Assembly: GCA_046153355.1 (NCBI GenBank) | Contig: JBJXEY010000253.1 | Location: forward strand, 1-11,139 | Reading direction: 5' to 3' | DNA from: 2-02-FULL-62-17 sp046153355 | Lineage (GTDB): Bacteria > Pseudomonadota > Gammaproteobacteria > Burkholderiales > SG8-39 | DNA: 11,139 bases | Part shown: in pieces, positions 1 to 5,911 of the stretch | Position numbering within the stretch: position 1 is the first letter of the stretch | Layout of the letters: the number at the start of each line of letters is the position of its first letter | Program-made: the position numbers and the translations under genes | The notes under the pieces: generated by a model | The model's database searches: none | What the model was told of the DNA's origin: nothing | The model's input: the letters and a program-made list of their open reading frames with translations, nothing else

Positions 1-2100
1 ATCGACGATGAAGAGTTCACGCCGGGACCAGAGCTCGATCCTGCCGTGGTGAATCTTCGCACCTTCATCGAAGAAATTCGCTTCAAGAACGCTGAAATCC
101 CAATCTATCTCTATGGCGAGACGCGCACTTCGCGGCATATCCCCAACGACATTCTGCGCGAGCTGCATGGCTTCATTCATATGTATGAAGAAACGCCTGA
201 GTTTCTCGCGCGTCACATTATCCGCGAGGCAAAGTCGTATCTGGATTCATTGGCGCCGCCGTTTTTTCGCGCGCTAGTGCATTACGCGCAGGATGGCTCC
301 TATTCCTGGCATTGCCCAGGGCATTCGGGCGGCGTGGCGTTTTTAAAATCGCCTATCGGCCAGATGTTTCACCAGTTCTTCGGCGAGAACATGCTGCGTG
401 CCGACGTGTGTAACGCGGTGGAGGAGCTAGGCCAGTTACTTGACCACACCGGCCCGGTGGCTGCTTCGGAACGCAACGCGGCGCGTATCTTCAACGCCGA
501 TCATTGTTTCTTTGTTACCAATGGCACCAGCACCAGCAACAAGATGGTGTGGCATGCCAATGTGGCGCCCGATGACATCGTGGTGGTGGATCGCAATTGC
601 CATAAGTCGATCCTGCATGCGATTACCATGACCGGTGCGATCCCGGTTTTCTTGACGCCCAAGCGCAATCACCTGGGGATCATCGGGCCGATTCCCTTGG
701 ATGAGTTTCGCCCTGAGAGCATCGCGGCGAAGATCGAGGCCAACCCGTTCGCGCGCGAAGTCAAAGACAAAAAACCGCGCATTCTCACCATCACGCAAAG
801 CACTTACGACGGCATCATCTACAACGTTGAGATGTTGAAAGAAACACTGGGTTCGTATATCGACACCCTGCATTTCGACGAGGCCTGGCTGCCGCACGCA
901 ACCTTCCATGATTTTTACAAAGACATGCACGCCATCGGCCGCGACCGGCCGCGCTCCAAGGACGCGTTGATCTTCGCCACCCACTCCACGCATAAGTTGC
1001 TCGCCGGTATTTCGCAGGCATCGCAAATCCTGGTGCAGGAATCGCAAACCAGGAAATTGGATCGCAATGTGTTCAATGAGGCCTACCTCATGCACACCTC
1101 CACCTCGCCGCAGTACGCCATCATCGCCTCGTGCGATGTGGCCGCAGCGATGATGGAACCACCCGGTGGCACTGCCTTGGTGGAGGAATCGATCATGGAG
1201 GCGCTGGACTTCCGCCGCGCCATGCGGAAGGTGGATGACGAGTGGGGCAAGGACTGGTGGTTCAAGGTGTGGGGCCCCGGCCAACTCTCCGGCGAAGGCA
1301 TTGGCTCGCGCGAGCAGTGGATGTTAAAGACCAATGACAAATGGCACGGCTTTGGCGAATTGGCGATGGGCTTTAATATGCTCGACCCGATCAAGGCAAC
1401 GGTGGTCACGCCGGGCTTGGATGTGTCGGGTAAGTTTTCGCGCAACGGCATCCCCGCTTCGATCGTCACCAAGTACCTGGCCGAACACGGCGTTATCGTC
1501 GAGAAGGCCGGCCTGTATTCGTTTTTCATCATGTTCACCATTGGCATCACCAAAGGCCGATGGAACACCTTGGTCACCGCCTTGCAGCAGTTCAAGGACG
1601 ATTACGACAAGAACCAACCGATGTGGCGCATCCTGCCCGAGTTTGCCGCCGCGCATACCCTCTACGAACGCGTTGGCCTGCGCGATCTGTGCCAACAGAT
1701 CCACGATATGTATAAAGCCAACGACGTGGCGCGCGTCACCACCGAAATGTATTTGTCGGATATGCAGCCGGCGATGAAACCGTCGGACGCCTTCGCACGC
1801 TTGGCGCATCGCGAAATCGATCGTGTCGAAATCGATCAACTGGAGGGGCGCGTCACCAGTGTGTTGCTCACGCCCTATCCACCGGGCATCCCATTGTTGA
1901 TTCCCGGCGAACGATTCAACCGCACCATCATCGAATACCTGCGTTTTGCGCGTACTTTCAACGACCGCTTCCCAGGATTCGAGACCGACATCCATGGGCT
2001 GGTGAAAGAAAAGAGCAAGGATGGCACTACCCATATGTACGTCGATTGCGTGCGTCAGCCGCGCACTATTCATTTGATCGCAGGGGGAGTAGGAAAATGA
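1..2100 (+). CDS. Arginine/lysine/ornithine decarboxylase, AdiA-like (5' end cut by window)
   Basis: PLP-dependent amino-acid decarboxylase of the large Orn/Lys/Arg (wing-domain, fold type I) family, releasing CO2 from a basic amino acid to give agmatine or another polyamine precursor in the cytoplasm. The frame is open to base 1, so the N-terminal response-regulator-like wing domain is partly missing; family members run to about 710-760 aa and 699 codons are visible. Counting from a GTG at 46: SWHCPGHSGG at 87-96, the phosphate-binding TNGTSTSNK at 158-166, CHKSILHA at 185-192, HFDEAW at 276-281, and the Schiff-base lysine in HSTHKLL at K317. DEAW, rather than DSAW as in the lysine and ornithine enzymes I recall, favours arginine as substrate. 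The C-terminal domain is complete, ending TAA-less at a TGA that overlaps the next start (ATGA). Family certain, substrate likely but unproven. No AdiC-type antiporter gene is adjacent; a Bug protein is. Confidence 0.93.
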   Translation: MDDEEFTPGPELDPAVVNLRTFIEEIRFKNAEIPIYLYGETRTSRHIPNDILRELHGFIHMYEETPEFLARHIIREAKSYLDSLAPPFFRALVHYAQDGSYSWHCPGHSGGVAFLKSPIGQMFHQFFGENMLRADVCNAVEELGQLLDHTGPVAASERNAARIFNADHCFFVTNGTSTSNKMVWHANVAPDDIVVVDRNCHKSILHAITMTGAIPVFLTPKRNHLGIIGPIPLDEFRPESIAAKIEANPFAREVKDKKPRILTITQSTYDGIIYNVEMLKETLGSYIDTLHFDEAWLPHATFHDFYKDMHAIGRDRPRSKDALIFATHSTHKLLAGISQASQILVQESQTRKLDRNVFNEAYLMHTSTSPQYAIIASCDVAAAMMEPPGGTALVEESIMEALDFRRAMRKVDDEWGKDWWFKVWGPGQLSGEGIGSREQWMLKTNDKWHGFGELAMGFNMLDPIKATVVTPGLDVSGKFSRNGIPASIVTKYLAEHGVIVEKAGLYSFFIMFTIGITKGRWNTLVTALQQFKDDYDKNQPMWRILPEFAAAHTLYERVGLRDLCQQIHDMYKANDVARVTTEMYLSDMQPAMKPSDAFARLAHREIDRVEIDQLEGRVTSVLLTPYPPGIPLLIPGERFNRTIIEYLRFARTFNDRFPGFETDIHGLVKEKSKDGTTHMYVDCVRQPRTIHLIAGGVGK
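2083..2096 (+). promoter_or_regulatory. Shine-Dalgarno for the Bug gene, inside the decarboxylase 3' end
   Basis: GGGGGAG at 2083-2089 sits 7 nt before the ATG at 2097. With the ATGA stop/start overlap this points to translational coupling of the two genes and supports 2097 over the in-frame codon at 2046. Confidence 0.6.
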
Positions 2101-3140
2101 ACAGAAGGGAAATGGCGGTAACAAAATCAGAGGCTGTAACGAAATCGGCGGTTAAAACGAAAGCGAAACAAATCGCTGCGGCGATTGCCGCCGCTTTGCT
2201 TTGCGCTACGTCGATGAATTCTTCATCCAACGCGCAAAACTATCCTGCTAAGCCGGTGCGCATCGTGGTGGCCGTGGCGCCCGGCGGCCTGCAGGATCAA
2301 CTGGCGCGCGGATTGGCGCAGGATTTGGGGCGCATCTGGAACCAATCGGTGATTGTCGAAAACCGGCCCGGCGCCGGTGGCATCGCCGCCGCCGAATCGG
2401 TGAAAAGTTCCGGTGCTGATGGTCATTCCATCCTGCAAATGGATAACAACGCCTACCTCACCAATTTCTTTCTGCGCCCCAAACTCCCCTACGACCTGGA
2501 GCGCGACTTCACCCCGGTGATCGTGCTGGTGTTCGCGAAAAATATCCTGGTCACCAGCACCGCGATTACGGCGCGAAATATTCTGGATGTATTTGCTCTC
2601 GCGCGCCAGAAACCCGGCGCGCTCAACTACGGCAGCTTTGGCATCGGCGCGATCAATCACATCGACACCGAAGCCCTCGCGACGCTGGCCGGCGTGAGCT
2701 TCACCCACGTGCCCTACAAAGGCGGCGCGCCGTTATTGCAAGCAATAATGACCAACGAAGTACAGTTTGCCCTGGCCGGCATGACCGCCGCCATCCCACT
2801 CATTCGCCAGAATCGCATCCGCGCCATTGGTTATGGCGGACTCACCCGCTCGCCCCTGTTTCCCGATGTGCCCACGCTCGCCGAATCCGGTCTTGCCGGA
2901 TTCGAATCGGCGGCGTGGTTCGGCTGGGCGGTGCCACTGGGAACATCACGCGATATCGTCGACAAAATTCACGCTGACACCGCCAAAGTGATGACGGTGC
3001 CCGAATTCCGCGACAAATTTATTCTAGGCGCAGGGCATGAACCCGGCGGCATACATGGATCGAAAGTGCCGGAGATGCTCACTGCGGAGAAGGTGACCTT
3101 TGGCAATCGGATCAAGCCGCTGAATTTGAAGCTTGAATAG
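2097..3140 (+). CDS. Bug/TctC-family periplasmic solute-binding protein
   Basis: Extracytoplasmic solute receptor of the tripartite tricarboxylate transporter (Bug) family, which binds carboxylates, amino acids or similar small anions in the periplasm. The protein is 347 aa from the ATG at 2097. A long basic, K/T/S-rich n-region (residues 1-28) precedes the hydrophobic core at about 26-40 and a signal-peptidase site after S44-N45-A46. The mature part opens YPAKPVRIVV, followed by the family hallmarks APGGLQDQLA (61-70) and ENRPGAGG (88-95), then VPYKGG and the DVPTLAESG region. The start at 2097 is chosen because it forms an ATGA overlap with the preceding stop and has GGGGGAG at 2083-2089. 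An ATG at 2112 is the alternative and would shorten the n-region by five residues. TctA/TctB membrane subunits are not in the window, which is normal for the large orphan Bug sets of Burkholderiales. The ligand is unknown. Confidence 0.93.
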   Translation: MNRREMAVTKSEAVTKSAVKTKAKQIAAAIAAALLCATSMNSSSNAQNYPAKPVRIVVAVAPGGLQDQLARGLAQDLGRIWNQSVIVENRPGAGGIAAAESVKSSGADGHSILQMDNNAYLTNFFLRPKLPYDLERDFTPVIVLVFAKNILVTSTAITARNILDVFALARQKPGALNYGSFGIGAINHIDTEALATLAGVSFTHVPYKGGAPLLQAIMTNEVQFALAGMTAAIPLIRQNRIRAIGYGGLTRSPLFPDVPTLAESGLAGFESAAWFGWAVPLGTSRDIVDKIHADTAKVMTVPEFRDKFILGAGHEPGGIHGSKVPEMLTAEKVTFGNRIKPLNLKLE

Positions 3141-3142
3141 CT

Positions 3143-3151
3143 TACGTAGCG
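3143..3151 (+). repeat. Left copy of direct repeat TACGTAGCG
   Basis: TACGTAGCG begins 3 bp after the Bug stop codon and recurs at 3998-4006, bracketing the AT-rich two-gene island. It may be a target-site or crossover remnant, or chance. Confidence 0.4.
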
Positions 3152-3162
3152 GGTTCGTGAAC

Positions 3163-3181
3163 TAGGCGCCATTGGCGCCTA
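3163..3181. repeat. Perfect 19-bp palindrome (9-bp arms)
   Basis: TAGGCGCCA, one central T, then TGGCGCCTA: a perfect inverted repeat between the Bug stop codon and the small-gene pair. It shares bases 3179-3181 with a second, larger palindrome. No T-tract follows, so an intrinsic terminator is unlikely. An operator, or a folded 3' end of the upstream transcript, are the main readings. Confidence 0.75.
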
Positions 3182-3210
3182 CGTCATTGACGCCGGTGTC
3201 AATGGCGTAG
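3179..3210. repeat. Near-perfect 32-bp palindrome, candidate operator
   Basis: The arms 3179-3191 and 3198-3210 are 13 bp each with one mismatched pair (T3184/G3205, a G-U wobble if transcribed); the 6-bp centre GCCGGT is itself nearly symmetric. In all, 14 of 16 base pairs are symmetric. It covers the candidate -35 element of the downstream gene pair, which is the expected place for an operator bound by the Xre-type protein encoded at 3705. Binding by that protein is inference. Confidence 0.7.
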
Positions 3211-3216
3211 TATCCT
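3187..3216 (+). promoter_or_regulatory. Candidate sigma-70 promoter for the small-gene pair
   Basis: TTGACG at 3187-3192 (5 of 6 to the -35 consensus) and TATCCT at 3211-3216 (4 of 6 to the -10 consensus), separated by 18 nt. The -35 lies inside the 32-bp palindrome. An alternative -10, TAGTAT at 3208-3213, has only a 15-nt spacer. The match is modest and rests on position as much as on sequence. Confidence 0.35.
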
Positions 3217-3251
3217 AGATGCAATGGCGCGAAAAGATCCCTAGAAAAGGC

Positions 3252-3258
3252 GGAGAGG
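3252..3258 (+). promoter_or_regulatory. Ribosome binding site of the 133-aa gene
   Basis: GGAGAGG lies 4 nt before the ATG at 3263. An ATG at 3259, in another frame, is too close to this site, so the site decides the start. Confidence 0.6.
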
Positions 3259-3262
3259 ATGA

Positions 3263-3664
3263 ATGCGCAAAAAAGGAACGGAAGAATTTGTCGACAAATT
3301 TCCGATTCAATTGCAAGCAAGCTTTTACGCAGACATGTCGCGCTTGGAAATCGTCGAATCGCAATTCGAAATTATTCGGGACGTATTTGTCGCGAATAAG
3401 TTGCAAGGAATTCCAGTTGATGAAGATGGTTACCTCTTTTGTTGCTTAATTCCTATCTTGAAAATAGGAGTTTTTTACACGTTTCCTAAAAACTTCAAAG
3501 GTATTATTTTCCTGGGAATCCGGGAGATGGATCCCAAAGGAAGGATTAATCACATCTTCGATGAGGAGTCGTTTGACGAATTCTTGGATGCCGCGAGAGA
3601 CCTTGGTTTCGCCAGTAGCACTTCGAATTTATTTAACCGCTTGAGATCGATGCTCGCCGATTAG
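3263..3664 (+). CDS. Unrecognised 133-aa protein, possible toxin of a toxin-antitoxin pair
   Basis: I do not recognise this family. The protein is soluble and mixed in composition: a charged start (MRKKGTEEFVDKF), a probable helix at about 24-46, a run rich in beta-strand formers at about 57-86 (YLFCCLIPILKIGVFYTF and GIIFLGIREM), and an acidic helical stretch FDEESFDEFLDAARDLG (99-115). It has no signal peptide or lasting membrane segment. The start at 3263 has GGAGAGG at 3252-3258, 4 nt upstream. The gene is AT-richer than its neighbours, suggesting acquisition by transfer. Forty bases downstream lies an Xre-type HTH gene on the same strand. Small unknown gene first and HTH gene second is the layout of HigBA-type toxin-antitoxin modules, so a toxin role is a reasonable guess. 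I do not see the usual RelE/HigB sequence signature, so it could equally be an unrelated partner. Confidence 0.75.
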   Translation: MRKKGTEEFVDKFPIQLQASFYADMSRLEIVESQFEIIRDVFVANKLQGIPVDEDGYLFCCLIPILKIGVFYTFPKNFKGIIFLGIREMDPKGRINHIFDEESFDEFLDAARDLGFASSTSNLFNRLRSMLAD

Positions 3665-3704
3665 GAAGTTTCACACTCTAGTTTTCACTGATGACAGAAA
3701 AATC

Positions 3705-4004
3705 ATGAGCCTCAAAACACAAGATTCGAGCCTTACCCCACCCAAAAAAGTTGGTAATTTGGGATATTCCGAATTGCGGTCCAACGTGACACTAAAGACG
3801 GATGTAAAGGGGATTCGAGAAAAAACGGGTCTTAGCCAGGAAGATTTTTCCAGAGTATTTGGTATTCCGTTGGCAACCTTGAAAAACTGGGAGCAGGGCC
3901 GTCGCAAGCCTGATTCGGCGGTATGCCTATTGCTGAATCTCATTTCCAATGACCCGAAAGGCGTGGCGAAAGAAGCAAAGCGGGTATTGCAAAGCGCTAC
4001 GTAG
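3705..4004 (+). CDS. Xre/HigA-type helix-turn-helix protein, putative antitoxin
   Basis: A 99-aa DNA-binding protein. A flexible, polar N-terminal stretch (1-30) precedes a Cro/C1-type HTH at about residues 33-68: DVKGIREKTGLSQEDFSRVF, then GIPLATLKNWEQGRRKP. SQEDFSRVFGIPLATLKNWE is the classic helix-turn-recognition-helix pattern, and WEQGRRKPDS followed by LLLNLISNDP is typical of HigA/NadS-type antitoxins. The segment order (disordered N-terminus, C-terminal HTH) suits an antitoxin that blocks its toxin with the N-terminal part and represses its own promoter with the HTH. The spacer after the upstream gene is 40 bp with no strong Shine-Dalgarno, and a five-codon ATG reading frame at 3691 overlaps the start. 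The HTH assignment is firm; the antitoxin role is inferred from context. Confidence 0.88.
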   Translation: MSLKTQDSSLTPPKKVGNLGYSELRSNVTLKTDVKGIREKTGLSQEDFSRVFGIPLATLKNWEQGRRKPDSAVCLLLNLISNDPKGVAKEAKRVLQSAT

Positions 4005-4006
4005 CG
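3995..4006. repeat. 12-bp perfect palindrome over the Xre gene stop codon
   Basis: CGCTACGTAGCG is fully self-complementary and contains the TAG stop at 4002-4004. It lies between two convergent genes whose stops are 15 bp apart. The stem with a workable loop would be only 4 bp, so termination is doubtful. It also contains the 9-mer TACGTAGCG found at 3143-3151. Confidence 0.6.
3998..4006 (+). repeat. Right copy of direct repeat TACGTAGCG
   Basis: Identical 9-mer to 3143-3151, here overlapping the last codon and stop of the Xre-type gene. Together the two copies mark the edges of the 0.85-kb island. Confidence 0.4.
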
Positions 4007-4019
4007 AAAACCAATCCTC

Positions 4020-5663
4020 CTAGCGAATATTCAACGGTAATCCCACCGTCGGCTTAGGCACGGCATTGAGGTTAGTCGCACCCAGCAACAACGTCTTCCA
4101 GTAATCCCATTCGGGGAATAAAGCGGCTTGATTGCTGGGCGCGTTAGCCACGGGTAGCGCCGCATCGAAGTACCCCACCTCACCCCCCATCGCCACCGCC
4201 ATTTGCTGAATACGCGCATTCACCCGCAGGTTATAAGCGTTGACGACAAGTCCACGCAATGACGAGTCAGCCATAGCGATGCCGTGATCCAAAAGCAATG
4301 AAACCGGTGCGTTGCCCATTTGTTTCGCCAAGGCGCGGCCGAGTTCTGGTGTGCTGATGCAATGCGTGCACGAGACTGGCGATGGAGCACCGCCGGTGAA
4401 TTGCGTTAGATCGTAGACAGGGAATCCGGCGCCGACGAAGCGTGCGCGGGCATATACCGGTCGTAGTTTCACGGTGCTTTGACCGAAAGTTTTCAGTTCA
4501 GGCGTATGCGCATGCAGGATTGCCATCACCTCGGGGCGGGCACGATAGATTTCCGCGTGGATGAAACGCTCCGAATACTGCGCCACGCGCGCTCCATTGA
4601 CCGGGCGGGTATCAAGATCGGTTTCGATGATGTCTGCCGTGGTAACCATGCCAGGGGCCAAGTCACGCGCGATGAAAAAATGATTCGGGTTGGCGCGGCT
4701 TCTTGCGCTGACGTGCGCCAGGCCATCGGGCGTGAGCACGCCCATTTCCGGTGTCACCAAAATTCGGTTGGCAATCACCAGGTCGGCAATTAGTTCCTTG
4801 TCCGATTGAGGATGCGGTGATGGCGTGCTCGAAGCCAGGCGCTCCATATCGCGTGCGCCCAGAAAATTAAAGAACGCGCCAAAGCGGTCAATACGCTCCA
4901 CGCTGCCGCTGGGCCCCAGGTTTCCGCCGCCCGCTTCCGGGATGGCTTTGTCGCGCGTGAAGTTGAGCGCGGACAGCGTTCCTCCCAGACCCAATTCGAA
5001 CAAGCGCTGCTCGGCGCCGGTGCGTAGTGACAGCGCGACCGGAATCAAATCGCGACTCGAGCGCGCCACCGCCACGGCGCCTTGCCCGAATAGCAGCGCC
5101 GAATCTGCTTTGCCCAAAGTCTGCGCGAGGGCGCGGCCCAGCGTGGACGAATTTACCGTGCCACTTTTCCCTCCATCGCTTTTACGAATATCGAAAACCG
5201 GCACATGACTCCTGCCCCTGGGCAGCGGCACGGCACTCACCGAAAACGCGATCAACTCCGGCGTGGCGGCGAAGGCGATGGCCGTCACGTCAGGCCTTGC
5301 CTTGTAAATTTCGCTGTGAATAAATCGTTCGTCGATAAGTCCGGCGCGATTGCCAGAGGCAGACTGACCATCCAAATCGACCTCGACAATATCCTTGGCA
5401 CTGACTAACGCGGCCGCGACATTGCCGGCGATGAAAAATCGATTTGGATTGGCGCGGCTACGCATACTGGCGTGCCCATAGGGCCCGAGTACCGCCATTT
5501 CCTTGGAGGCGAGGATACGGTTCATCAGAACCAGTTCATCGACAGTGGAAGGCTCTGCGGCGTTAGCGCGTAAGACGTTCAAAACAAACATCGACAAGAT
5601 TGCGAAAATCGAAAAATTCACCAAAAGCGATTTGACCGAAACAAGCGTGACTCGGGAATTCAT
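4020..5663 (-). CDS. Exported tandem class II aldolase/adducin-domain protein (first domain degenerate)
   Basis: A 547-aa protein of two class II aldolase/adducin domains behind a Sec signal peptide. The start at 5663 is chosen because it gives a clean signal peptide: MNSRVTLVSVK, a hydrophobic core to about residue 30, and cleavage after A33-N34-A35. The longer frame to 5825 would bury it, although no strong Shine-Dalgarno is visible for either. Domain 2 (about 285-505) keeps the metal-site pattern of the family: SERFIHAEIY with E365, ILHAHTPEL with H384 and H386, and LLLDHG with H460. In domain 1 (about 37-235) the acidic residue remains (E112 in DERFIHSEIY), but HAH reads FAA (131-133) and DHG reads GQG (Q194), so that copy cannot bind metal in the usual way. 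Family members are aldolases, epimerases or decarboxylases of hydroxylated acids, normally cytoplasmic and single-domain (about 220-280 aa). The reaction here is unknown. The gene is divergent from the CoA-transferase operon. Confidence 0.88.
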   Translation of the reverse strand: MNSRVTLVSVKSLLVNFSIFAILSMFVLNVLRANAAEPSTVDELVLMNRILASKEMAVLGPYGHASMRSRANPNRFFIAGNVAAALVSAKDIVEVDLDGQSASGNRAGLIDERFIHSEIYKARPDVTAIAFAATPELIAFSVSAVPLPRGRSHVPVFDIRKSDGGKSGTVNSSTLGRALAQTLGKADSALLFGQGAVAVARSSRDLIPVALSLRTGAEQRLFELGLGGTLSALNFTRDKAIPEAGGGNLGPSGSVERIDRFGAFFNFLGARDMERLASSTPSPHPQSDKELIADLVIANRILVTPEMGVLTPDGLAHVSARSRANPNHFFIARDLAPGMVTTADIIETDLDTRPVNGARVAQYSERFIHAEIYRARPEVMAILHAHTPELKTFGQSTVKLRPVYARARFVGAGFPVYDLTQFTGGAPSPVSCTHCISTPELGRALAKQMGNAPVSLLLDHGIAMADSSLRGLVVNAYNLRVNARIQQMAVAMGGEVGYFDAALPVANAPSNQAALFPEWDYWKTLLLGATNLNAVPKPTVGLPLNIR

Positions 5664-5911
5664 CTGTTTGTCAGTTCTCAAAAGGTCTCTCCCAAAAGCG
5701 TAACTCATCATAATCCGAGAGAAATTTTCGCGGTTTGTGCGCGCATCACTCAGTGAGATGTCGTGGTGCTTTTTACGATGGGTCGATGTGAAACTCGCCA
5801 GCCGAAAATCACGAACCTTCCCCACATGGGAAAATGCTCAGTAGCAGCAGCGGAACAAACATCCGTCGGCCACCCTGTGCGCATCACGGCAACGATAAAA
5901 AGGCAGTCACG
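5664..5911. promoter_or_regulatory. Divergent intergenic region with two small inverted repeats
   Basis: These 248 bp separate the minus-strand aldolase-like gene from the plus-strand CoA-transferase genes and should hold both promoters. TCACT-C-AGTGA at 5746-5756 and TTCCC-N5-GGGAA at 5818-5832 are inverted repeats that could be regulator sites. On the minus strand TATGAT (within 5705-5712) resembles a -10 element, but no good -35 pairs with it. No regulator gene is present in the window. Confidence 0.35.

Noticed and set aside
436..1284. 282-aa open frame on the minus strand inside the decarboxylase gene
   Set aside because: It is antisense to a strongly conserved enzyme, its sequence is the low-information shadow typical of GC-rich coding DNA, and no family is recognisable.
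2046..2096. N-terminal extension of the Bug gene to the earlier in-frame start at 2046
   Set aside because: The added residues lie in the decarboxylase coding region and would push the signal peptide inward; the ATGA overlap and Shine-Dalgarno favour 2097.
1324..2124. 266-aa minus-strand open frame over the decarboxylase 3' end
   Set aside because: Shadow of the real gene; no recognisable domain and no upstream signal of its own.
3163..3210. Tandem palindromes as the intrinsic terminator of the Bug gene
   Set aside because: No T-rich tail follows either stem, and they overlap a plausible promoter, so an operator reading is preferred.
3219..3449. 76-aa open frame overlapping the 133-aa gene
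   Set aside because: It lacks a ribosome site at its start and its sequence is a frame-shifted shadow of the 133-aa gene, which has a good Shine-Dalgarno.
5664..5825. 54-residue extension of the aldolase-like protein
   Set aside because: Starts at a GTG with no ribosome site and would bury a clean signal peptide; the residues look like translated intergenic DNA.
5834..5911. 26-residue extension of CoA-transferase subunit A
   Set aside because: Composition is unlike the family, which begins near the MATKLYKHM start at 5912.
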